From: Candidatus Wolframiiraptor gerlachensis
GTDB taxonomy: Archaea; Thermoproteota; Nitrososphaeria_A; Caldarchaeales; Wolframiiraptoraceae
Length of the DNA stretch: 64,000 nt
Reading direction: 5' to 3'
Assembly (NCBI GenBank): GCA_021323375.2
Contig: JAJPCT020000017.1
Location: 1-64,000 of the forward strand
The notes under the pieces were generated by a model. The model did not search any database and was not told the origin of the DNA. It saw only the letters and a list, made by a program, of their open reading frames with translations. The position numbers and the translations under genes are program-made. Each line of letters opens with the position of its first letter. The stretch's first letter is position 1. Below, piece by piece: positions 1 to 9,570 of the stretch.

Positions 1-200
1 CAGCCCCTCCCCCCACCCCCTCCCCCCAGAGGAGGATGCCTCCCCTGGGGTCGGGCCCCGGCGGCCAAGACTGTTGAGCCGGGGGACCCCAGGCCATAAC
101 CTCCCCCTCCTAGAGGAGGGGGTTGAGGCATGAGCATTTTTGGGCGGCTTCCTCAATCACCTGCGACCATTGTTTTCTAGGGCCCCTGGGTCGCAGGCTC
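1..200. other. Highly structured GC-rich non-coding segment (chain of inverted repeats; possible ncRNA)
   Basis: Inverted repeats: GGGGTC-(GGG)-CCCCGGC (47-62) with GCCGGGGGACCCC (78-90); CCCCCTCC-TAGA-GGAGGGGG (103-122); TTGAGG (123-128)/CCTCAA (151-156); CCTGCGACC (160-168)/GGTCGCAGG (189-197). No convincing ORF. Confidence 0.45.
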
Positions 201-817
201 ACTAGATCCTTCAGGAGCCCTCTATGGGGAAGTTCTCGGAGGGGTTATATAAGGTGTGTCAGGGTTATTGGGTGATTTATGTGCGTGCTTTTGGAGATTG
301 GCCATGGAATGGCCTCTATAGTCGTGATAGAGCCCTGAATGGGCCTCAAAGACCTTTAGATACCCTGGCCATCCTTTGGCCATCCGGATGGATGCTGAGC
401 GTCATACATTGAGAATATTGAGATAGCGATCTGCTCGGCCTGCATGGAGCCCCTCTAGGGCCGGAGATTAGGGCGCTCGGCAAAGGTTGAGAAGATCATG
501 CCTTAGGAGTTCAGGGAGAGATGGCTGAGTCTGTGAAGAAGAGGGGTTAGCTGAATATGCTCGAGGTTGCTAGGAGGCTTGGCGTACTGGTGCACAAGAC
601 TAGGGAAATGGCCGAGGCATTAGCCCGAGAGAAGGGATGGTAAATAGAGAAGGCCCGGAGAAAACTGATACTAAGGAGGCCGGCACCAGCGCCCGCATAA
701 GACTAGAGGCTCGCCGGGCATCAGCTGCAGGATGGCGAGGCGGGCTCATATCTCTGCGCTTCAATTATTTTTAATCACCCTCCCAAATCTTCTCCTCCAT
801 CCTATCCACGGTTATCT

Positions 818-1537
818 TCAGAAGCCTTGCCTTCTCCTCCCTGAAATAACTCTCAACCTCATCCTCTCCCAGCTCCGCAGATTGGTAATGTGATGATGAG
901 TCCCGGCATTTTCTGAGGCTGTAGCGTGGAGGATATGATGAGACCTGACAAGCCTGAAAGCTCGGCTTCCCCTTTTAACTCTTCTGCCTGAAGATTCCCT
1001 TAGTCTTGGTATCCTCGCTAGCGCCAGCACCAAGGCCGAGCCTATTAGGGATTGCGCTATCAGCTCGCCCGGCAGCACGCCAATATACCCGACCCATATC
1101 ACGTCCCATAATGAGAAGCTCGGGAGGATTAGTATCGGGAGATATGATCCGACCATCAGCGTTATGATTAACGAGGATGCTAAGCTTGATAGGATTACCC
1201 TGAGCCTACTCAACCTGCTATAGCAGATTCGGTAGACCGTGTAGGAAGCGGCGAGGTTTGCGAGGCTTCCGAGCACGATATCTAGCGGGTTGGGCGGGTA
1301 GCCGACTGGGAAGAGGTTCGCGAAGAGGCATCCGAGGAAGACGCCGTAGGCCGCTGAGAGCCCAAAGATCGCCGAGAGCATTATCAGAGCATCTGAGACC
1401 CTAACCTGAAATGGGAGAAAGCTCACAGGAGCAAGCATGAATGTTATGATGAAGTATAGGGCGGCGAAAACCATAATCTCAGCGATCCGCTGGACCGGCC
1501 TCATCCCGCAAGGCCTCCTCTCACATCTCAGCCCCAA
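818..1537 (-). CDS. QueT-like (queuosine precursor) transporter, integral membrane protein; C-terminal ~60 aa of the ORF doubtful
   Basis: Translation VSFLPFQVRVSDALIMLSAIFGLSAAYGVFLGCLFANLFP..PLDIVLGSLANLAA resembles the QueT family; tail after about residue 185 is low-complexity. Confidence 0.7.
   Translation of the reverse strand: MGLRCERRPCGMRPVQRIAEIMVFAALYFIITFMLAPVSFLPFQVRVSDALIMLSAIFGLSAAYGVFLGCLFANLFPVGYPPNPLDIVLGSLANLAASYTVYRICYSRLSRLRVILSSLASSLIITLMVGSYLPILILPSFSLWDVIWVGYIGVLPGELIAQSLIGSALVLALARIPRLRESSGRRVKRGSRAFRLVRSHHILHATASENAGTHHHITNLRSWERMRLRVISGRRRQGF
888..960 (+). ncRNA. Candidate C/D box sRNA (2'-O-methylation guide)
   Basis: C box GTGATGA/ATGATGA (890-899), D' CTGA (913-916), C' ATGATGA (935-941), D CTGA (954-957). 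Exactly 12 nt lie between C' and D (GACCTGACAAGC). Confidence 0.4.
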
Positions 1538-2394
1538 GCCTCGGCTAGGAGCTTATAGTCATTTTCATCAAGCCTCCATCCAGCAGCTCCAGCATTCTCC
1601 TCAAGATGCTCCCTCCTAACAGACTTGGGTATCGTGATGACATGCTCATGCCAGATAACCCAGTTTAACGCGACTTGGATCGGCGTCCTCGAATACCTCT
1701 CAGCGACCTCCATCAGTATTCTCACCTTCCTGCTCCGCCCCTCACGAAGCTCCCTAGCAAGCCTCCCCTGCCCAAGGGGGCTATACGCCACTATAGTTAT
1801 GCCCACCCTGAAGCAGTAGGGCATCAGGTCCCTCTCAATACTCCTCTCATATAGGCTATACTCGACCTGATCCGCCACGATATCCGCATGCGACAGGTAT
1901 GATCTCGCCTCCTCGACAAGGCTCGCGGAGAAGTTGCTCACGCCGATATACCTTATCTTCCCCTCATCATGGAGCCTCTCCAAGGCTCTCATCGTCTCGC
2001 TAAGCGGGATCGAGGGATTCGGCCAGTGTATGTAGTATAGGTCTATGTGGCTTGTTTGAAGCCTTCTCAAGCTCCTCTCACAAGCCCTCAATACATCATC
2101 ATATCTCAGGTTTGTATGCCATACCTTGCTCGCTATGAAGACATCATCTCTCGCGAACTCTTTGATGGTCTCCCCAACGAGCTCCTCCGCATGGCCGCCG
2201 CCATAGATCTCGGCTGTGTCGATATGGTTCATCCCAAGCCTCACCGCGTATTTGATGGCCTCTATCGCCTGCTTGTCGGCGGAATAGCTTGGCGTCATGC
2301 CGCCGCCTACACCCCATGTTCCAAGGCCTATGACCGATATCCTCTCACCAGTCCTCCCAAGCACGCGATACTCCAACTCTACCCCAGCCTCCAA
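1528..2394 (-). CDS. Aldo/keto reductase
   Basis: Typical AKR motifs: GLGTWGVGG, HIDTAEIYGGGHAEELVGE, YYIHWPNPSIPLSETMRALERL, IGVSNFS. Confidence 0.9.
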   Translation of the reverse strand: MEAGVELEYRVLGRTGERISVIGLGTWGVGGGMTPSYSADKQAIEAIKYAVRLGMNHIDTAEIYGGGHAEELVGETIKEFARDDVFIASKVWHTNLRYDDVLRACERSLRRLQTSHIDLYYIHWPNPSIPLSETMRALERLHDEGKIRYIGVSNFSASLVEEARSYLSHADIVADQVEYSLYERSIERDLMPYCFRVGITIVAYSPLGQGRLARELREGRSRKVRILMEVAERYSRTPIQVALNWVIWHEHVITIPKSVRREHLEENAGAAGWRLDENDYKLLAEAWG

Positions 2395-2410
2395 ACATTT
2401 TGAGCCATGT

Positions 2411-3013
2411 TTAATGAAGCTTTCCCAAGTATTCTCTCACGCCCTCAAGGATGAATTGAACGGCTATTGCTGCTAGGAGCATCGCCATGATCTTCGAGAC
2501 GACGTTAGCGCCAACCTCCCCCAGCGCCTCATGTATCGGGGCCGCGAACCTGAGGATTATCCACGTTATAATGGCCGCGATCGTCACAGCCAACATCGCC
2601 ACAATAACCCCGAAGGTCTTCAATACTATGATCGTGGTGGTTATCGCGCCCGGCCCGACGAGAAGTGGGACGCCTAGGGGGACCGCGCCGGCATGCTCCG
2701 GGCTATAGGCCTTAAGTTGGGTCTCTGTCTTGAGTAGGAGCTCGAATGCGAGGAATAGGAGGAGCGCTCCACCCGCGATCCTGAAGCTATATAGCTCTAT
2801 GTCGAATATTCTTAGAACCCACTCGCCCAATGTGGCGAATAATATGAGCAGGCTGAAGCCCGTGAGAACCGCTATGTTGAAAACCCTCATCCTCGCAGCC
2901 TTATCAAGCCCACTGGTCAGCCCGAGGAAAATCGGTATATTCCCCAGGGGATCCATGACTATCAAGAGCGAGATAAGGGACTTTAGAAGCCCCATTATCA
3001 GGGTTTCAATCAT
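2411..3013 (-). CDS. MarC family membrane protein
   Basis: LLIVMDPLGNIPIFLGLT..., GGALLLFLAFELL, VPLLVGPGAITTTIIV are typical of MarC. Confidence 0.85.
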   Translation of the reverse strand: MIETLIMGLLKSLISLLIVMDPLGNIPIFLGLTSGLDKAARMRVFNIAVLTGFSLLILFATLGEWVLRIFDIELYSFRIAGGALLLFLAFELLLKTETQLKAYSPEHAGAVPLGVPLLVGPGAITTTIIVLKTFGVIVAMLAVTIAAIITWIILRFAAPIHEALGEVGANVVSKIMAMLLAAIAVQFILEGVREYLGKLH

Positions 3014-3082
3014 AAAGAAAACACAGTGAAGCCTGTTTATAGACGTGGACGAGCCGGCTACCCCTTACCTCAGTCTTTAAGC

Positions 3083-3337
3083 TTACTCTATCAGCGAGGC
3101 GGCTTTAAGCCTGTTTATCAGGTCTATTAGAGGCTCCCTAACATCCTCAACGCTCGTCTCGCTCAGGTTTGAGAACTCCGTCACAACCTCATCAATGGTC
3201 TTCCCATCGCAAATGCTCCAGACATATGCTACGATTTCATCAACTCTGTAGGCCTCATTCGCCTCATTAACTAACACTAGATTTCCTTCCTCGTCCCTAA
3301 ACAGCTCGCCCTTACGCTTAAGCTTAACCTCCTCCAT
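3083..3337 (-). CDS. PqqD-like small protein (peptide chaperone fold)
   Basis: 84 aa; LKRKGELFRDEEGNLVLVNEANEAYRVDEIVAYVWSICDGKTIDEVV is a PqqD-like pattern. Confidence 0.65.
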   Translation of the reverse strand: MEEVKLKRKGELFRDEEGNLVLVNEANEAYRVDEIVAYVWSICDGKTIDEVVTEFSNLSETSVEDVREPLIDLINRLKAASLIE

Positions 3338-3419
3338 AACAAAATGTATTCGAGCGGGTTCGATATAAGTATTTCAGAAGAGGAAATTTCACAGTTATGA
3401 CCCAATTCTCTTGGAATAT

Positions 3420-4301
3420 TCACCGCGTGCTCATCTTCTCCAAAAATTTCCTCGACAAGCTAGCCGCTTCGCTCTCAGGCATTCCGAGAAGCTGATCCAG
3501 CCCCAGCCCGCGGTCGCTCAACTCCCTGATGAGGGCATATCCCAGATACCTGCCAGCGAAGCTTAGGCCTCCTACGGACTCAAATGGCGAGTAAAAGCGG
3601 TCTACAAGACCCTTCTCAGCACATTCCAAGTAGCTGGTGGCAAGCTCGTCCACCCGCTCCTCACATCTCTCAGCCCAATCCCCCTCCATGACGCCATGCC
3701 ACGAGTCCTCTCCAAGGATCAGCTTCTCCAAGAATTGTGCTAAGCCTTGGCTATAGAGCCTGAAGAAGGGGTCCTCCTCAAGCTCGGCGTATCTTTCCAC
3801 CCCACCCATCTCCACAGCATGGCGAAGCTGGCCGATGCCAAATGCTATGAGACCGCGGATATTTTGCTGATCAACCCATTTCAGAGATGCGAGAGCCCCT
3901 AGGTCTAAGAATAATGCCGCCTCATCAAGGATCGAGGCCGCCCACCTCGACTTCCACCCAGACCCAACATAGAGCGCGAAGATGGGCTCGTAGGGGAAGC
4001 CAAGCCTCCTAGAGGCGATAAGATATACATCCTCCAAGTTCTGGAGGGCAGTCATCCAAGCCTCGATCACGTCATGGATCAGCTTATCAAGTCGTGAAAG
4101 GATACTGGCAACTCTAGGCTGAAGACGATCCAATCCACGCCAGTGGGAGACCTCGAAGATGAGAAGCTCAGGGTATCTCGAGATATAGCTCGTAAGCCAG
4201 CCATGAAGTATCTCCTCTAGGGGCTTCCCGGAGTAGTCTCTCCAATAGATTATGAAGTCCCTCATGCTGTCGATAATCCTCATCCGCCGCACCTGCTTCA
4301 T
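3420..4301 (-). CDS. Hypothetical protein, alpha-helical
   Basis: Long uninterrupted ORF with coding-like composition; no family recognised. Confidence 0.6.
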   Translation of the reverse strand: MKQVRRMRIIDSMRDFIIYWRDYSGKPLEEILHGWLTSYISRYPELLIFEVSHWRGLDRLQPRVASILSRLDKLIHDVIEAWMTALQNLEDVYLIASRRLGFPYEPIFALYVGSGWKSRWAASILDEAALFLDLGALASLKWVDQQNIRGLIAFGIGQLRHAVEMGGVERYAELEEDPFFRLYSQGLAQFLEKLILGEDSWHGVMEGDWAERCEERVDELATSYLECAEKGLVDRFYSPFESVGGLSFAGRYLGYALIRELSDRGLGLDQLLGMPESEAASLSRKFLEKMSTR

Positions 4302-4335
4302 AGAGCTTGCCGAGACTTAATTATACCCTCAAGTG

Positions 4336-5445
4336 CTAAAAAGGCTTCCAGAAGGCTTCCTCCCTCTCAATAAGACGTGGCAGGAGATTAACATCATCTA
4401 TTATCGCGTCGGCCCCTTTCCGGATGAATATCTCCAGAGCATACGAGTTTGTTAGAACTCCTGTGAAGAGGGCGTCAAGCCCATTCCCCCTAGCATTCTC
4501 GACTAGGATGAGGTCCTCCAGCGAGTTCCCAACATACATTATCTTCTCTGTGCCGAGTCTCTTGGAGCACTCGATTAAGATTCCGGGATCAGGCTTCTCA
4601 AGCCTGTCTGGGGCTTCTGCTGCGAATATGCTCGCCTCGAGGTTGAAGTAGTAGAGGAGTTCTTTGAGGCTTTTCAACGTCTCCCATCTCCCCCTTCCCG
4701 TGGCTATCGCGATGCCCCTCGGAACAATCTCGCTAAGCTTCTCGAGGACATCCTCCATGATCAGCGGCCTCTCCCTCTCGAGCAACCCCTCCCAAGACAC
4801 GTATCTAGGCTCCACGTCATACCTCTTCCTAACACCCTCCAGCCCCAAGTAAACTTCATCATAGAGCGTTGTCAGGAGGCCGGAGCCATATCGGGTTAAG
4901 GGCCCTAGTAGGCTCCTCAGCTCCCGGATCCGCATCAGCCTGTCAAGCCTCTCAGCCTCAGCATCAATAAGCTTCTCAAAGTCCCGCAGCCACATGATGC
5001 TGCCATATGCTTGTGAGGCCTTTTCAGAGATCCACATCAAGCCGTTTAGAACATAGCCCGGCGAGCTCACCTCCACCATACACCTCTCCAAATAAGCGTT
5101 CACATCATCTATCTCGGCGATGTCGTCGGCGATCCTCTCAATCGGCTCGTCAACCTTCATTATTATCGCTTGGGTTATGAGGCTCGTCTTATCCCAGTCG
5201 TTGTTAAAGCCGCCGAGCATCTCAAGCCTTTCCAAGACGTTGTTCACATCTTTTCCCAGCGAGCATTTGAGTCCATAGAGCTTCTCGAGGATTATGCAGG
5301 CCACAATCCGATCCGCCAGATAATATGACTCCGTTGAGTCTATGAGCGTTCCATCACAGTCGAAGATAATCGCCTCGACCTCGGCCAGCTTATCATAGCT
5401 CCTCTGATTGACCATAACTCCCTCTCCGAGAAGCTTGTAATCCAT
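4336..5445 (-). CDS. HAD superfamily hydrolase
   Basis: HAD motif I AIIFDCDGTLIDS and motif IV MYVGNSLEDLILVENARG. Confidence 0.85.
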   Translation of the reverse strand: MDYKLLGEGVMVNQRSYDKLAEVEAIIFDCDGTLIDSTESYYLADRIVACIILEKLYGLKCSLGKDVNNVLERLEMLGGFNNDWDKTSLITQAIIMKVDEPIERIADDIAEIDDVNAYLERCMVEVSSPGYVLNGLMWISEKASQAYGSIMWLRDFEKLIDAEAERLDRLMRIRELRSLLGPLTRYGSGLLTTLYDEVYLGLEGVRKRYDVEPRYVSWEGLLERERPLIMEDVLEKLSEIVPRGIAIATGRGRWETLKSLKELLYYFNLEASIFAAEAPDRLEKPDPGILIECSKRLGTEKIMYVGNSLEDLILVENARGNGLDALFTGVLTNSYALEIFIRKGADAIIDDVNLLPRLIEREEAFWKPF

Positions 5446-5457
5446 CCCCTAGTCCTC

Positions 5458-8400
5458 CTACTTGCTTATCGCTGGAGCCGCCCTAATCGCCATGACCTCC
5501 TGATAGAGCTCCTCAAGTATCTTCTGGTAATCCGCCTCGCCATTCTCAACACGATCCATGTCGGCCTCAAGCCTCCTCGTCAGCTCCTCGGAGACATATC
5601 CCCCAAACCTCTCCGTCAGATACTGGTATATCCTCATGCCCTTACTAGTCGCTATGAGCCTTCCAGCCCTCTCGATGACGTAGCCCCGCTCTAAGAGCGT
5701 CTCTATTATCTTGCTATATGTGCTCGGCCGGCCTATCCCCCTCTCCTTCATGAGCGCGACGACATCACCCTCGGTCAGGAGCCAGGCGGATGGAACCCTC
5801 CTAACCTCTAGGCTGCTCACAGGATGCTCGCCGCCCTCAATCCTATCCACAACCCTAACTGTCGGATAGAACTCGAGGAACCCCTTATCCAAGATCGCCA
5901 CATCCCTAGACTGCTCGACAATATTGCCCAAGACCTCTATGGAGACCCTCTGCGTGATTATCCTAGCTGGCCTACACTGGCTCGCGATAAACCTCCTGAA
6001 TATCAGGTCATACATCCTGTAATGGGTCTCGGTGAGCCTCGCCGCGGGCACGGTAATGAGGCCTATCCTGATATAGTATCTGAGCTTCTCGGCGTCGAGG
6101 GGCTTGACAGGCCTAATGCACTCATGAGCACCCTCCACCTTATACGTCCTAGGCATGAAGAGGCTTGGATTAATCTTGCTCAGATACTCCCTCGCTATCC
6201 CTATACCGACCTGCGAGACCGTCGTCGCATCAGTCCTATGATATGTTATGAGACCAGCCTCGAAGAGATCTTGAGCCACTCTCATCGCATTGGCCGCAGA
6301 GAGCTTCAGATACGCGGAGGCATCCCTCAGAAGAGAGTCCGTGGTATATGGTGGGGGCGGGTTAATGGTGGCCTCCTCCTCGCCGAGAACCCTGATGACT
6401 GCCTTAAGACTTCCCGCCTCCCACTCCCTCAGGATCTCATCGGCGTTCCCGGGCTCGAGAAGGTCTATGTAGAGATTCTCATTAAGCCTTATCCGTATCA
6501 GCATCCGCTTCTTCCTATACTCATTGGTCCTCCCGATTATCCATCCAAGCACGGGCGTCTGGACCCTGCCGGCTGAGAGCCACCTGCTCCCAAACCGCTC
6601 CCAGAGCTTCCTGCTAAGCTCGAATCCTATCCATCTATCCTCGATCCGCCTTAGGAGCTGTGCCTCCACGAGGCTGATATTCACATCCCTCTTAGCCTGC
6701 AGGGCTGAGAGAAGAGCCCTCCTCGTAACCTCATGGAACTCAAGCCGGTAGATGTTCGGGTTAAATGGCTTGATCAAGCACATGAGATCATATGATATCT
6801 TCTCGCCCTCGGCATCCGGGTCCGTCGCCAAGTAAACCTCGTTATACTGCTGTGCAAGCCTCCTAATCGCCTCGATTATCTCCATCTTGTCGAATATGTC
6901 ATCAGAGCCGCATGACGGGCATGGCCTTCCATCAGCCCACTGCTCGCCGCAGTTATAGCACCTCTTTATGACGCCGTAAACCGGGACAAACCTGCCATCC
7001 ACCCTCTCGACCCCGTGAAGGCCCCTCTCAGAGCCCGTGATCAGATCTGTTATATGGCCCTGCGTCGCGGCGACGCCGACTATCACGCCCCCTATCGCCG
7101 CCTCATAGACCGTCAGCGGCCCAATCCTTCTCCTGAACGGCCTCCCGAAGAGGTAGGCAATCGTCCTAGCCTTCGTCGGGGATTCGACAAGCATTAGAGC
7201 GGCCCTGACCAGGTCTTTCACGCGTATCTCAACCTCGCCTCGCTGAATCTCGGAGAGGATCCTTCGCTCCCTATCAACCTGCTCGAATATCAGCTCAGCC
7301 TTTCTCGGATCATATGGCTCGAAGTCAAGCTCCTCTATCTGGGCCTTAAGCCTCGTGATAAGGCCCCTGAAAGCCCTAGCATCATCAACAACAACTATGC
7401 TCACCCCCTTCATGATACCATAAGGGTAGAGCCTTGAGGTCCTGCCGGATGCCTGGATATAGCCGGTCGTGTCAGGTATGATTAGCGTGAAGCCATCCTC
7501 AACCTGCTTCAAGGTTATGTCGAGATCCCTCTCGATCCTCTCGAGGAGCTGGGGGCTCATGATCTTGTTCACAAAATCCCTCGCTGATGCTATCACATCC
7601 TGCGCATAGCCCTCGAAGCCGCTGAGCCTTACACCCTTCTCATCAGCCTCCCTGATCCTCTCCATAACACCCCTCGTCAGCGGCGTTATCTTCCTCAGCT
7701 TCGCTATGATCTGCTCAGACTCTCTCCTTAACCGCTCATCAAGGATCGGGATCAGGTTGAGGATGAGTGTGAGTAGCTTGCCAGGATTATACTCAACCCT
7801 CTCAATCCTAATCTCCCTCCTCGGGACGCCGGCGAAGACGGCGTATCTTATCCTCGATGGTAGATCTATTCCCCGTGTGAATGGGCTTCTCGAGGATGCT
7901 ATGCCAACCATGACATCTATCTCTCCGCTCGCGAATCTCTGGAGGATGTCCGGGCTCATCTTCTTGTATAAGTGGACTTTTAGGCCGGCCTGCTCTAGTG
8001 CCTCCGCTACCTTCTCAGCATATGCCCTGCCAAGAGCATGAGGTACGAATACGAGGCATCCTCCACCATGAGTCTTGACAAGCTTGATAGTCTCCTCGAT
8101 CACGTCTCCCGATGGCTCGATATAGAGGTCCTCAACATTTCTCACAAGCTCTTGGAATCTGCCGACCTCGAAGTCTAGCAGCTCTTCGAATATCATCATA
8201 CGTCTCGTCCTCTTCCCCTTGAGCGTGGCGCCGGCCACAACGAGTACCCCCCTCCTCCTCTTCCTCTCCTCCTCAATAGCTCTTGAGAGACGCTCACATT
8301 CCTCGGAGAGATCCTTTGATGGAGACTTCGCGAGCCTTACCCTGACATCTATAAACTTGAGCGCGAGATCAACAGCCTCCGGCCTCAGCCCAAGAAGACC

Positions 8401-9123
8401 AACAGCCTTATCAATATTCTTGGGCGACTTCAGAAAGGAGTCGACATCATCCACGAACACGTAGTCGAATGGCTTTATGTTCATGAGCAGGTCTCCATGA
8501 TCCACGAGAAACCTGTCAGTTGTTATCAGGATCAATGGGCCATCGTTCTCCCTAAGCTCTTCGAGGACTTTCTCCCTATCAGCCCTGCTCAGGCCGGCGT
8601 GATAGACTAGCAGCCTCTCACCAAGCTTAAGCCCAAGCCTATCGGCGAATGCTAACGCCTTCTCGTAGAGCTGCTGGGCCAAGATGCTGCTGGGGACTAT
8701 CACGTAGCACCGCTTCCGCCTCACCGCGTGAAGATAAAGCGCCATGATAAGCCCTAGAACGGTCTTGCCAACACCCGTAGGAGCAACTATGGCGAAGTTG
8801 TCGCCCGAGATTATCCTCTTTGCCCAGACCTCCTGAAGTGCCCAAGGCTCGAAGCCGAGAGCCCTCCTAAAGAACCTCCTAAACCCCTCATACTCGACCT
8901 GGATCCTAAGATACTCCTTAAGCTTCTCGAGCTTCCCAAGCCTCTTCAGCGCCTCAGCCGCCTCGATGAGGCTCGCAGCCTTCCCGGGAAGGCATTTCTC
9001 ACAGACCCCAACCTCAATCAGCCTAGCATCAGTTATCTCCCCGCCGCAGTTGCTACAAGCGAAGTTGTAGATACTCCTAATCTCCATCCGAGCGGAAGAC
9101 AACCACGCAAGACTAAAAACCAT
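5458..9123 (-). CDS. rgy: Reverse gyrase (helicase + topoisomerase IA)
   Basis: N-terminal Zn finger CSNCGG, Walker A APTGVGKT, TOPRIM ALMLVESPTKARTIAYLFG / LATDPDAEGEKISYDL, catalytic Tyr LITYHRTDAT. Start may be internal (MEIRSIYNF, about 9087). Confidence 0.95.
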   Translation of the reverse strand: MVFSLAWLSSARMEIRSIYNFACSNCGGEITDARLIEVGVCEKCLPGKAASLIEAAEALKRLGKLEKLKEYLRIQVEYEGFRRFFRRALGFEPWALQEVWAKRIISGDNFAIVAPTGVGKTVLGLIMALYLHAVRRKRCYVIVPSSILAQQLYEKALAFADRLGLKLGERLLVYHAGLSRADREKVLEELRENDGPLILITTDRFLVDHGDLLMNIKPFDYVFVDDVDSFLKSPKNIDKAVGLLGLRPEAVDLALKFIDVRVRLAKSPSKDLSEECERLSRAIEEERKRRRGVLVVAGATLKGKRTRRMMIFEELLDFEVGRFQELVRNVEDLYIEPSGDVIEETIKLVKTHGGGCLVFVPHALGRAYAEKVAEALEQAGLKVHLYKKMSPDILQRFASGEIDVMVGIASSRSPFTRGIDLPSRIRYAVFAGVPRREIRIERVEYNPGKLLTLILNLIPILDERLRRESEQIIAKLRKITPLTRGVMERIREADEKGVRLSGFEGYAQDVIASARDFVNKIMSPQLLERIERDLDITLKQVEDGFTLIIPDTTGYIQASGRTSRLYPYGIMKGVSIVVVDDARAFRGLITRLKAQIEELDFEPYDPRKAELIFEQVDRERRILSEIQRGEVEIRVKDLVRAALMLVESPTKARTIAYLFGRPFRRRIGPLTVYEAAIGGVIVGVAATQGHITDLITGSERGLHGVERVDGRFVPVYGVIKRCYNCGEQWADGRPCPSCGSDDIFDKMEIIEAIRRLAQQYNEVYLATDPDAEGEKISYDLMCLIKPFNPNIYRLEFHEVTRRALLSALQAKRDVNISLVEAQLLRRIEDRWIGFELSRKLWERFGSRWLSAGRVQTPVLGWIIGRTNEYRKKRMLIRIRLNENLYIDLLEPGNADEILREWEAGSLKAVIRVLGEEEATINPPPPYTTDSLLRDASAYLKLSAANAMRVAQDLFEAGLITYHRTDATTVSQVGIGIAREYLSKINPSLFMPRTYKVEGAHECIRPVKPLDAEKLRYYIRIGLITVPAARLTETHYRMYDLIFRRFIASQCRPARIITQRVSIEVLGNIVEQSRDVAILDKGFLEFYPTVRVVDRIEGGEHPVSSLEVRRVPSAWLLTEGDVVALMKERGIGRPSTYSKIIETLLERGYVIERAGRLIATSKGMRIYQYLTERFGGYVSEELTRRLEADMDRVENGEADYQKILEELYQEVMAIRAAPAISK

Positions 9124-9177
9124 TTCCTCGACCAGCCTCCATCGCTAGACTTTTAAGCACCCTTAACCCTCATATTC

Positions 9178-9561
9178 TTGAGCCCCCACAAGGGGGATAA
9201 GAATAAAAGCCCGATGATGAGGATGACCTGCACGGATGCTTTGATGAGGAGCATGCACCTCTCTGAGGGGTCTTCTGGGGGGCGTCTCAGGGTGAGGGTT
9301 AGGATTTTTGGCCCGCTTAAGGAGATCTCGGGGGGAGTAGATCTCTTCGAGTTTGAGGCTTATGAGGGTGAGAGCCTTATGGATGTCTTGAGGAGGCTTC
9401 CCGACCCTCTCCGGGGGAGGGTTCTCGAGGATGGGATGCTCTCGCCCGAGCTACTGGTCCTAGTTGATGGCATGGAGATGTCATGTCTTGGCAGGCCGGA
9501 TGAGATAAGGCTGAGGGGGGTTAAGGAGATTCACTTGGTGCCCGTTATTCATGGGGGCTGA
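9178..9561 (+). CDS. MoaD/ThiS-like beta-grasp protein (SAMP-like), C-terminal GG; true start uncertain
   Basis: VRVRIFGPLKEISGGVDLFEFEAYEGESLMDVLRRLP...ELLVLVDGMEM...IHLVPVIHGG; ends in GG-stop. Confidence 0.8.
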   Translation: MSPHKGDKNKSPMMRMTCTDALMRSMHLSEGSSGGRLRVRVRIFGPLKEISGGVDLFEFEAYEGESLMDVLRRLPDPLRGRVLEDGMLSPELLVLVDGMEMSCLGRPDEIRLRGVKEIHLVPVIHGG

Positions 9562-9570
9562 GTATTCGCC

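Noticed and set aside
224-412. 62-aa ORF in the first kilobase
   Set aside because: Short, no RBS or family features; region looks non-coding.
5824-6576. 250-aa plus-strand ORF inside reverse gyrase
   Set aside because: Shadow ORF antisense to a strongly supported gene; sequence lacks domain features.
9210-9275. Possible C/D box sRNA (ATGATGA ... TTGATGA ... CTGA)
   Set aside because: No acceptable D' box and guide lengths do not fit; boxes likely by chance.
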